64,000 nt of DNA. Origin: Nematostella vectensis. Lineage: Eukaryota > Cnidaria > Anthozoa > Actiniaria > Edwardsiidae. The notes under the pieces are model-generated. The model saw only the letters and a program-made list of their open reading frames with translations, was not told the origin of the DNA and made no database searches. Positions within the stretch are counted from its first letter, which is position 1. Every line of letters begins with the position of its first letter. A program made the position numbers and the translations under genes. Shown one piece after another: positions 55,601 to 64,000 of this stretch. The DNA is taken from positions 18,188,953 through 18,252,952 of the forward strand of contig NC_064036.1 of assembly GCF_932526225.1 (NCBI RefSeq). Reading direction: 5' to 3'.

Positions 55601-58600
55601 GGAGGGCCAAGAATGGACAAAGGTGGAGGGAGGGCCAGGAATGGATGGAGGGGGAGGGAGGGCCAGGAATGAAGGGGGAGGGAGGGCTAGGGATGGAGGG
55701 TGAGGGGGGGAGGGGCTAGGAATGGATGGAGGGAGAGGGAGGGCCAGGGATGGAGGGTGAGGGAGGGCCAGGAATGGATGGAGGGTGAGGGAGGGCCAGG
55801 GATGGATGGAGGGTGAGGGAGGGCCAGGAATGGACAAAGGTGGAGGGAGGGCCAGGAATGGATGGAGGGGGAGGGAGGGCCAGGAATGAAGGGGGAGGGA
55901 GGGCTAGGGATGGAGGGTGAGGGGGGGGGGGGGCTAGGAATGGATGGAGGGAGAGGGAGGGCCAGGGATGGAGGGTGAGGGAGGGCCAGGAATGGATGTA
56001 GGGGGAGGGAGGGCCAGGGATGGATGTAGGGTGAGGGAGGGCCAGGAATGGATGGAGGGTGAGGAAGTGCTAGGAATAGACAGAGGGGGAGGGACGGCCA
56101 GGAATGAGCAGAGGGGGAGGGAAGGCCAGGAATGGACAGAGGGGGAGGGAGGTCCAGGAATGGACAGAGGGGGAGGGACGGCCAGGAATGGACAGAGGGG
56201 GAGGGATGGCCAGGAATGGACAGAGGTGGAAGGACGGCCAGGAATGGACAAAGAGCGGGGGTGTACATGGCACCCAATAGTTTGCTGAATAACAAAAGAA
56301 ATCAGTGATATGTTGACCCATGTTTTAAATCAGTGATATATCAACCCTTATTTTGGATCAGCTATATATTGACCCATGTCTTGGGTCAGTGAGACCACTT
56401 AGATAGATCCCTTGTTGCATTAGATCACCAAAAATGATCTCTCGTTGTATTAGATCACTAAGAATGATTCCTTGTTGTCTGAGATCACTAAGGTGGGCTC
56501 ATTGCATGAGATCACTGAAGGGCAGGGCCTTGTTATATGAGATCACTTAAATGAGTACTGTTTTGCAGGAAGGATGGGGCCTCGTTGTACGAAATTCTTG
56601 GAGTTGAGCATGATGCTACTCCAGAAGAGATTAAAAAGGCTTATAGGAAGGTAAGGCACATCTGACTTTGATATGAACAATATTTATCATACGCCAAGTG
56701 TCAAAGTTCTTTTTTTGTGTATGTTTCATGAAGGGCGCAAAATTTGACTTTTCATGGTGAATTGTCTGCAAGGGATATAGCATGTTGTTAACCCGAAAAT
56801 AAAAAAAATGTGCATTTGTATGTTCCCAAGCAATTGTTTTCATTCATTGACAGTCCAGCAGCCCACAAATCAATGGCTCACTTTTCCAACTTTGTGGAGA
56901 TGGAAATTAATCAATAGAAAATGACTCTGCATCGATAAGAAATAGCCAAATAGCCAATAATGATTATCATTAACAATTATTATTTGTGCCAGAATGAGCC
57001 CTGAGTGGGAATGCCAAAAATTGATAAATCTAGTGCTTCATAATTAAGGCAGGTGCTGTTTTTATTTCTTTTATTCAAACTTTCTATTTCTATGATTCCA
57101 GATGGCCTTGAAACACCATCCAGATAAGAATAGGGATAACCCTGAAGCTACTGAAAAAGTGAGTACCACTTTCTGCCTGGGAGCGGAAGAAAGACTTTTT
57201 TGAAAGAGGGGGGGGGTATTATTTGTGCACCAAACAGGCCCTAGTTATTTTGATGGATAAATGTTAAATTTAATATTGAATCTACAATCCAGTGTAAAAT
57301 TTCTACCACATGAATTACTCAATGGAGTAATTGTGATTTGTGATTCTGTAAACAGTGGTTATGGAGACAGCACCAATGAGCAAGAGTTTCTTTTTATAGC
57401 ATCTAGAGCCCAGTTCTCTTTTAGTCCAGACCCGGGACTCTCTTTGCGCTCGACATTCTGGCTCGTGTGAAAGAGATCCTGATAATGTTTTTGTCATAAG
57501 CTCTTAGACATGAGATATTTTCAAACTTGGTGTGTTTTTATAGTGACCAAACAAAAATATATCTATATATATAATTATATAAAGTTCCACCGACTGATGG
57601 CATGTCCATTTCTGACTGATGACCTGTCATGAATAGGAACATTGTCTTTCATTTCTTTTCCAATATTTTTTGTTGTATTCAAAGATTTTGCGTTTCATGT
57701 TTTTTTTTACAGAGCCCCCCATTTGATATAATGTTTACTGATAACATTATTTTTTTCCAGTTTAAAGAAATCAACCATGCGCATAGTATACTCTCCGATC
57801 CCAGCAAACGGGAAATATATGATAAATATGGCAATATGGGATTATATATCGCAGAACAGTTTGGAGAAGAGGTGAGTTTTACACCATTGTTTTCTCAAAT
57901 CAAAATTTACTTGTTGTTATTGTTGCTATTGTTTGCTTTTTTTAGCACTAAAAACATGACACGAAAGCTGGCCATAAGAACATTAGTTGTGAAAGAAAAC
58001 TATTTATATTTTTTTTAGTATAATCAACCTTAAAATGCGGTGAAACATTACTAAATGATTCAGCAACAAAAGAAAAGAATGATTTCTCTACAATCTTCAT
58101 CAGTATCTCTCGGAATTATTGTCCCTGGAAAATTAATTTGAGAAACTATAGAGTTCAAATTTCTTGTTTGTCGAACATAAGTCGTAGGTGTAAAGTGTTA
58201 GTTTCCCAACCGGAATACCTTGTAAAATATCATTTTCGAAAAAGTCTTCCTTGAACTGATATCTATGCAGAAAACTTCTCAAAATCAGGAGCAATGTACA
58301 CAAATCTTTACGAAGTGACAAGTATTATGAGTGCCATGTTAATCTAGGTTTAAATCTAGATAATATTTGTTTGTGGTTTTCCTCAGCTTTCCGTGCAAGC
58401 CTCCCTATTGGTGTCTTTTAAAAGAGTACCGCATTTCTCGAGCCAGTAGAAATGCTGCGGGGATCATGATTTATTCAATCTTTTGAAGAAAACTGTTTGA
58501 AAACAAGACCTACAAATCACGGAATTCAACATTTGCGTGATATGGCAGAGATCGCGTTTCTGCGAGTAGTAATTTAGAAAAAGTCCTATCCGTACGATAA

Positions 58601-61600
58601 GACAGTAACTGATCGGCACGCGATCCTCGTGATAAATGTTTTCAATTATTCATTATAATTAAGGTCTGGCATAAATACTTAAACGCATAAGGATGACCAC
58701 AGCAATTGTAGTGTCGTGGTAAGCACAGTCGTAATGGAGGAAACTCTTGAGTATTTGTGCTGATTTATGGTTACTCTAGTGTTTAGAGCACCGGGGCCGC
58801 CGCTTCTAATTGTGAGCTGACCACCTGTATTCCCAAACAGTGTTTGTATTCCCAAAGAGTGTTTTTATTTTGGTCTCAAAGAGATGGTGCGCTCTAAAGC
58901 AGGCAATGTACCACAAGAGGCGACCTCGCCGACAAGTACTAGCAAATACGAGAGTACAGAAGAAACGCAAACGAACATGGATTCAAGGCTTCGTGCCAAA
59001 CAGCTCACCGAGAACAACCCCAAAATCACCAACGCCTTTCGTCTAATGGCGGGCTCCAAGAAGAAAGTCCGCCAAGCCGAGGAGGAGGAAAAGGAGAAGT
59101 TAAAACAGTTGCGACTGCATCGCCCGCGAAGTAGAGAACTTCTCGATTCCGATGAAGAAGACTACGATTATGATTCCGATCAAGAACCAGCAATTCCATC
59201 TAAAGACCCAGTGACCTACTTCAAGCAAAACCGTAAATCCGAGGCCTTGGATCTAACGGGGTGCCCAGTCGGTCCTGTCAACATTTCAGCTATCGTTAGG
59301 AAGTTATTCCCCTCCATGTTTGTCACGCGGCTGGTGTTATCAAACACGTGTCTTGGAAACGAGGGAGCTCGGCTCGTTGCTAAGGGCCTTGTTAAAAACA
59401 CCTGCGTAAAGGAGTTGGACTTATCGCGAAATAATCTCCAAAAAGCCTGCATGTCGGCTGTTGGCGAGCTAATAGAGTTGAACGATTCCTTGGAGATTCT
59501 AAATCTATCTGGAAATAGCCTGACAGATGAAGCTATAGAGCCCCTCATGTCTTCCATCCTTCTCAAGTGCAGGCTCGCCGAGCTGAACCTCTCGCATAAT
59601 ATTCTTTGTGACGAGTTCGCGTCGAGCATGGGACAAGTCCTTTTAACCAATCGAAACCTCACCAGACTTTTGTTGAACTCCAACCACCTGGAGGTATCAG
59701 GTCTCATCGCCATGGCGAACGGACTCCAGAAGACGAGAACCCTCAAGTTCCTAGACGTTTCTTGGAATTATATACACGATGTAGGTGCGAAGGCGTTGTC
59801 GGACATCGTCTCGGCCAATAAGGCGCTGGAAGAGCTGGTGATTTGTGGAAACTTCATTTCCAAGGAAGGCGCAGCACAAATCGGCCAGTCCCTGCGTAAA
59901 AATAAAACCCTCCGAGTCTTGCGCATTGGCAAGAACTTGCTGCGGAATGAAGGCGCGTACAGTATACTGCACGGGCTGATGCGGAGTAGCCATAGCGGCC
60001 TGGAGGTAGTAGACCTGGATGGCACGCTCGTGGATCCGCACTTTACTACCGAGTGGAATAAAGAATTGCATGATCGCTTCCCCGATCTGAAGCCTGTAAA
60101 TTTCGTAGTTGAGTTCTGTGAGGAGAATGCGGGTAGCAATACCCAACATCTGGCCACTGCCATAAAGGCATAACTGAGGGACTGGCTATAGTTGGACATA
60201 GGGCTGAGCGAATCCTGTTTTCTAGGTTTCACCCAGGTTTCCTTGACTTGGCAAGCTCATGTGAAGATAACCAAGCGAAGGCAGCGAAATGGGAAAAAAT
60301 AGTAGATGCATGCATTGGAGATCTCTGTTATCAACTACAACTTTTAACTTGGCTGAGGACATCTGCTTGAAGCGAAAGAACTGGGTACTGAGGACAGTTG
60401 CTTGAAGGGACTGCCACTTTGTTAGCCAGGAACATGTCCGCCATGAGCAAGAGTGCCTAGAACCACCGCCTCCTTATCGATTGCTCTCCTTATCGATTGC
60501 TCTCCTTATCTATCGCTTCTAAGGAAACTAAGGTTCCAACTTGTTGCTCGTTACACTACAGAGCTGTAGCCTCGAAATATTGGGAGGCACAATACTGAAA
60601 CACTTAGAGAATATCGGGGGCACAGCCACGACCCTACTGGTCATTCTTTTTTTAATTTTTGAAAATATAGGAGGGGTGGCTGTCCCCAGTGCCCCACCCT
60701 CTGCTACGGCCCTGTACCATCGACTCTAAAGGATGGACTATAATTTGTTTTGACTGTTCTCTATGGGAAAACGCTCAGACACGTACAAATAACAATAATA
60801 AATAAAAATACCGTCGCGGTTCTTTTGGTCTGCCAATTTCTTGACGTCAATAACAGCGTTCTCTTCTTTGTATAGCAAACACATATTTATCTACAGACCC
60901 GCCGTTCCCCCATCAAAGTCTTGGACTATCGGACCTTGTACAAAGCAGTGCTTAATTATTGTTACACATATCATGGGTATTTAGAATGACAGTACGTTAC
61001 ATAGACACTTGGTGCCGAACGTGGGTAGGAACAAAATATTGTCTTTATATGAACCTTAGACTTTCATGTCTCGAGTTTTATTTTCCACTTATTTAGTGGT
61101 GCTAGTTTATGATCACCACTGAATGCATGATAGTTTAATTGTGTTTACACTTTTTCACCTTCATCCAAATCAATAAACATACTTTTATGTTCCTGATACA
61201 ACTGTGCAAGGACGGAGCACTATACGACTGGTATCTCACGGTACCTTTGTCTTCATTACGATGTCGGTTCTTTCTTGCAGAATGTCAAGTTATATTTCCG
61301 ACTCAACAGTGGTTGGTGTAAGGTGAGTAGGGCTGTTCCCTTTGATACTCAATGGTGCTTTATTTTCGGATACTCAATGGTGCTTTATTTTCGGATACTG
61401 AATGGTGCTTTCAAACCATGCATAGTGATGTGAGAGGTGTGATCATATAGCGCTCTCCCACCGGCGAAAACAAATTGATAAATTGAGCCCTCAATCGCAT
61501 AGTCCATCCCAATTTTATGGTTATGTTGTATAAGCCCTCTCTATCTATAGGAAGGTTGGCGAATCCAATAACCGTGACACTCTACTGAAGCTTCAACCAC

Positions 61601-62040
61601 CGCCCCCCCCCCCCCCCCACCCACCTCTTTAACTCTCCCACCCCTCCTCCCCTAGGTATTATAACCCATGCTGTCTTTTTCCGTATCACTAATCCCTCCC
61701 CCTCCCCCTCCAGGCATTATTTTTCTGCTGCGGTGTCATCACGGGTTGTTACTTCTGCTGTTGCTGTTGCTTCTTCTGCTTCAACTTCTGCTGCGGCAAG
61801 TGCAAGCCCAACCCAGAGGAGGACTGGCCCGAGGACATGGCTGCTTACGAAGATGCCATGCGCGAAGAGAGCGGGAATGACGATTCGTCCCCAGTCACCA
61901 CGCAACCAGGCCTGTCCTCTGAGAAGCCTGAGGCGAGTGAACCCGAGCCTGCGCCAGAACCCAAGTCGCCTGCAGAGAATAGTACCGCAAGCAACGATAC
62001 CTCCACGACAGCCATCCCTCTGCCGCCCCCGCCTTCCTAG
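51211..62040 (+). CDS. DNAJC5: Cysteine-string protein (DnaJ homolog subfamily C member 5), 6 coding exons
   Basis: CSP is a palmitoylated J-domain co-chaperone on synaptic and secretory vesicles that works with HSC70 and SGT on SNARE proteins. Exons: 51211-51239, 56569-56650, 57102-57158, 57761-57871, 61281-61322 and 61714-62040, all GT-AG and in phase, 215 aa (human 198). The J domain begins [20 protein letters not shown], and the HPD triad is in [13 protein letters not shown]. The linker is [20 protein letters not shown]. The cysteine string [17 protein letters not shown] continues through [11 protein letters not shown], 12 cysteines in all. The tail is acidic and Pro-rich. The N-terminus [13 protein letters not shown] lacks the Ser stretch with the PKA site of vertebrate CSP. 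Intron 4 contains a separate intronless LRR gene on the same strand. Confidence 0.95.
51240..55100. other. DNAJC5 intron 1, first part
   Basis: Contains a LINE 3' fragment with ATT/TAA microsatellites (52119-52668) and a run of more than 30 C at about 53179-53208. The remainder is unique AT-rich intron with no recognised gene or exon; alternative first exons cannot be excluded. Confidence 0.4.
52119..52668 (-). mobile_element. LINE 3' fragment with (TAA)n tail in DNAJC5 intron 1
   Basis: The minus-strand frame 52618-52289 encodes [19 protein letters not shown], then [18 protein letters not shown], and a terminal CCHC-type finger [21 protein letters not shown] (shown with its first and last Cys). 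This is the C-terminal tail of non-LTR retrotransposon polyproteins. Beyond its stop the minus strand continues into (TAA/CAA)n at 52258-52119, a typical LINE tail. A second ATT microsatellite (52625-52668) flanks the truncated 5' side. Confidence 0.8.
55105..56255. repeat. Purine-rich 28-bp minisatellite in DNAJC5 intron 1
   Basis: About 40 copies of a unit with core GGGAGGGCCAGGAATGGA and a variable CAGAGGGGGA or TGGAGGGTGA half; the basic spacing is 28 bp. The plus strand is almost entirely G and A. A block at about 55612-55830 is repeated about 217 bp further on, showing higher-order duplication. The array ends about 310 bp before exon 2. Pro/Ser-rich minus-strand frames are artefacts. 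Confidence 0.93.
56290..56560. repeat. Degenerate short tandem repeats before DNAJC5 exon 2
   Basis: Two imperfect series: TCAGTGATATGTTGACCCAT-like units of about 40 bp (56290-56400), then CCTTGTTG...GAGATCACTAA-like units of about 36-40 bp (56400-56560). The second series stops a few bases before the exon 2 acceptor (TTTTGCAG, 56561-56568). Confidence 0.6.
57159..57760. other. DNAJC5 intron 3
   Basis: A 602-bp AT-rich intron with a short poly-G run near 57208. No embedded gene seen. Confidence 0.6.
57872..58883. other. DNAJC5 intron 4 upstream of the nested LRR gene
   Basis: About 1 kb of AT-rich DNA; the final part presumably contains the promoter and 5' UTR of the LRR gene. No clear motif. 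Confidence 0.4.
58884..60173 (+). CDS. Intronless leucine-rich-repeat protein (LRRC74/RNH1-like repeats), 429 aa, nested in DNAJC5 intron 4
   Basis: The start ATG at 58884 gives [20 protein letters not shown]. Residues 1-145 are low-complexity: Ser/Thr-rich, then a charged coil ([17 protein letters not shown]) and an acidic Asp/Tyr patch ([13 protein letters not shown]). From about residue 149 to 375 there are eight 28-residue ribonuclease-inhibitor-type repeats, for example [20 protein letters not shown] and [20 protein letters not shown]. There is no signal peptide or membrane segment, so an intracellular scaffold role is likely but unproven. The repeat type resembles LRRC74/NLRC-family solenoids, without a NACHT domain. 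Long antisense frames at 59216-60232 are shadows. An alternative is that it is part of a DNAJC5 transcript, but it has its own start and stop. Confidence 0.85.
   Translation: MVRSKAGNVPQEATSPTSTSKYESTEETQTNMDSRLRAKQLTENNPKITNAFRLMAGSKKKVRQAEEEEKEKLKQLRLHRPRSRELLDSDEEDYDYDSDQEPAIPSKDPVTYFKQNRKSEALDLTGCPVGPVNISAIVRKLFPSMFVTRLVLSNTCLGNEGARLVAKGLVKNTCVKELDLSRNNLQKACMSAVGELIELNDSLEILNLSGNSLTDEAIEPLMSSILLKCRLAELNLSHNILCDEFASSMGQVLLTNRNLTRLLLNSNHLEVSGLIAMANGLQKTRTLKFLDVSWNYIHDVGAKALSDIVSANKALEELVICGNFISKEGAAQIGQSLRKNKTLRVLRIGKNLLRNEGAYSILHGLMRSSHSGLEVVDLDGTLVDPHFTTEWNKELHDRFPDLKPVNFVVEFCEENAGSNTQHLATAIKA
60174..61280. other. DNAJC5 intron 4 downstream of the LRR gene
   Basis: Probable LRR 3' UTR (AATAATAAATAAA near 60795), the MITE-like copy at 60558-60717, and AT-rich intron up to the exon 5 acceptor (TTCTTGCAG). 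Confidence 0.45.
60558..60717. mobile_element. MITE-like dispersed element, copy 2
   Basis: Starts CAGAGCTGTAGCC and ends CTGCTACGGCCCTG. Interior blocks AAATATTGGGAGGCACAATA, GAAACACTTA and AATATCGGGGGCACA match the copy at 43123-43230 in the same order; this copy is longer by a segment near 60640-60690. Confidence 0.65.
61323..61713. other. DNAJC5 intron 5
   Basis: Contains a direct repeat TACTCAATGGTGCTTTATTT at about 61350-61410, a run of 16 or more C at about 61603-61619, and a pyrimidine tract running into the exon 6 acceptor (CCCTCCAG). Confidence 0.6.
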
Positions 62041-62756
62041 ATAAACCTTTAGAGATAAACACTATGATATAGCAGGAACACATATGGAAGCTAAAACACG
62101 TGACAGACAGCCTTGGGAACACTGAACACCATATTAGGTAAACAATACTCGTGTAAAAGGTTTTTTCCGCCAAAACCTACGAATGACCAAATAAGGTGTT
62201 TCGTGTGTTAGAGTTTGTTCAAGGTTGTCTTACCGGTTTTAACGGCCACGTTTCTGATTATTGTTAATACAATTATTGTAATTATTATTACTACAAGCGG
62301 GTCATGTTCGGCTTTGCTTGTCTTGCACCGAGGAAGGGTTGTGTCGTCATTGTTTCTAGGGTTGTTTTGAATATCATCTCGATTGACTTTATGGTTCGTG
62401 TTATTAATTTCTAATCTGACTTTGTAAGTTAGTACATACAGCTGTCATTGTGCTCTCACTTGTGTATTTACAACAAATCTAACGAAGTGAACTAGGTCAA
62501 ATTTCCACATTTTTTTAACCCAGTTTTTTACTGGTTCTTGTGGTCTCAATTCGAAATGTTAGGGTATTAAAATAAATAAATGCATTATATAAACAATAAA
62601 GCATACTGGTTTGTGCCCTTGATAAATACGATAATGGTAATTGTTTTTATTATGTGATATTCTACAAAGGCTGGATTTTCTCAATTGTATCAATATCCGT
62701 TGTATTCCGTTAAAAATATCCATGTCAACTGACAAGGCTCAAAACGAAAATAAATT
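62041..62756. other. DNAJC5 3' UTR and flank
   Basis: Candidate poly(A) signals AATAAA at about 62573 and 62597 and again near 62750. No further gene. Confidence 0.5.
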
Positions 62757-63685
62757 TTGACCCTACTCTAGGGGATTACAAACTATGACTGTATATCGTG
62801 GCACCCCCACCACTGCTAATGCCGCTACTCTAGGGGATTACAAACTATGACTGTATATCGTGGCACCCCCACCACTTCTAATGACCCTACTCTAGGGGAT
62901 TACAAACTATGACTGTATACCGTGGCACCCCCACCATGCTAATGACCCTACTCTAGGGGATTACAAACTATGACTGTATATCGTGGCACCCCCACCACTT
63001 CTAATGACCCTACTCTAGGGGATTACAAACTATGACTGTATATCGTGGCACCCCCACCATGCTAATGACCCTACTCTAGGGGATTACAAACTATGACTGT
63101 ATATCGTGGCACCCCCACCACTTCTAATGACCCTACTCTAGGGGATTACAAACTATGACTGTATATCGTGGCACCCCCACCACTTCTAATGACCCTACTC
63201 TAGGGGATTACAAACTATGACTGTATATCGTGGCACCCCCACCATGCTAATGACCCTACTCTAGGGGATTACAAACTATGACTGTATATCGTGGCACCCC
63301 CACCATGCTAATGACCCTACTCTAGGGGATTACAAACTATGACTGTATATCGTGGCACCCCCACCATTCTAATGACCCTACTCTAGGGGATTACAAACTA
63401 TGACTGTATATCGTGGCACCCCCACCATGCTAATGACCCTACTCTAGGGGATTACAAACTATGACTGTATATCGTGGCACCCCCACCATGCTAATGACCC
63501 TACTCTAGGGGATTACAAACTATGACTGTACATCGTGGCACCCCCACCACTTCTAATGACCCTACTCTAGGGGATTACAAACTATGACTGTATATCGTGG
63601 CACCCCCACCACTGCTAATGACCCTACTCCAGGGGATTACAAACTATGACTGTATATCGTGGCACCCCCACCACTGCTAATGCCG
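62757..63685. repeat. 61-62-bp minisatellite, about 15 copies
   Basis: Units contain CCCTACTCTAGGGGATTACA, ACTATGACTGTATATCGTGG and CACCCCCACCA then CTTCTAAT, CTGCTAAT or TGCTAAT. CCCTA...TAGGG inside the unit is partly self-complementary. Copies are nearly identical, suggesting recent spread or homogenisation. Confidence 0.95.
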
Positions 63686-63742
63686 CATTTCGCACATTTG
63701 ATTGTTGCAACTTTGCCAAGTAACCACTCAAAAGTATGTACT

Positions 63743-63872
63743 AGTGCAGCCACAGGTAACCCAAGAAATTAGAAAGTTTATTTTCTTTAATTTTCAATTT
63801 TTTTCAATATATAAATTCTCTGGAGTACTAGAATACAAACCGAGTGCTTGGGTTACCTGTGGTGCAGCTCGG
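63743..63872. repeat. Inverted repeat with about 20-bp arms
   Basis: TGCAGCCACAGGTAACCCAAG on the left and CTTGGGTTACCTGTGGTGCA on the right are near-perfect inverses (one base difference at the CC/CAC step) around a loop of about 80 bp. It may be a small foldback element. The rest to the window end is unremarkable. Confidence 0.7.
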
Positions 63873-64000
63873 TCAGTATCAGATCGACTCAAAGTCAAAA
63901 ACGAGCTAGTCATAAATGGCATCCTTTGAATAGAACCTGCACTGGATGGGATGATGCAAAACGCTGACTGCATCTTCCAGTCGCCGTGATCCCGCCACGA

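Noticed and set aside
55154-56321. Pro/Ser/Leu-rich minus-strand frames resembling a collagen- or mucin-like protein
   Set aside because: Several frames overlap on one strand of a purine-rich satellite in a DNAJC5 intron; low-complexity artefact.
59216-60232. Antisense frames of 132-176 codons across the LRR gene
   Set aside because: They show no homology and follow from codon bias of the sense LRR gene.

Overview
This is nuclear DNA from an animal. Genes are split by GT-AG introns, and most encode clear metazoan orthologues: a RAB6-like GTPase, SLC35E2, ACAA2, MZT1, BORA and DNAJC5/cysteine-string protein. Non-coding DNA is AT-leaning and rich in minisatellites, foldback elements, piggyBac and LINE debris, and long poly-G/poly-C tracts. 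Two intronless rhodopsin-class GPCRs, human-like exon structures and this repeat content suggest an anthozoan cnidarian (sea-anemone type). That is inference; no marker in the window proves it. I saw no tRNA, rRNA or CRISPR.

Layout. 1-2200: a foldback element, then the last two coding exons of a RAB6-like gene (+) and a 20-bp minisatellite. 2714-24787: SLC35E2 on the minus strand, seven coding exons (349 aa) spread over 22 kb. About 12.6 kb of it is four giant intronic minisatellites with periods of 31, 26, about 37 and 26 bp. Two paralogous GPCR genes lie on the opposite strand inside its 7.2-kb intron 3. 25621-28966: a two-exon RBR-type E3 ubiquitin ligase (+) with a uORF. 29703-37106: ACAA2, seven exons, 397 aa, with a LINE remnant in intron 4 and a dead piggyBac transposase in intron 5. 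38791-39159 (-) and 39568 onward (+): MZT1 and BORA head to head. 43880-46156: an unrecognised acidic-repeat protein gene that could be a 3' extension of BORA. 46157-51210: intergenic DNA with transposon-like elements and two more 31-bp minisatellites. 51211-62040: DNAJC5, six coding exons, with a purine-rich satellite in intron 1 and an intronless LRR gene nested in intron 4. The 3' flank holds a 61-62-bp satellite.

The most striking observation is in SLC35E2. Three of its minisatellites begin directly at a 3' splice site, and their units look like copies of the acceptor region itself. Two of these arrays carry the AG in nearly every unit, so the introns hold large numbers of pseudo-acceptors on the sense strand. 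A fourth array carries both an acceptor-like and a donor-like motif in each 26-bp unit. Other items of note are the MZT1/BORA head-to-head pair (two mitotic-spindle regulators, neighbours in human as far as I recall), a GPCR paralogue that has lost canonical class A switch residues, and an unresolved gene boundary at BORA.
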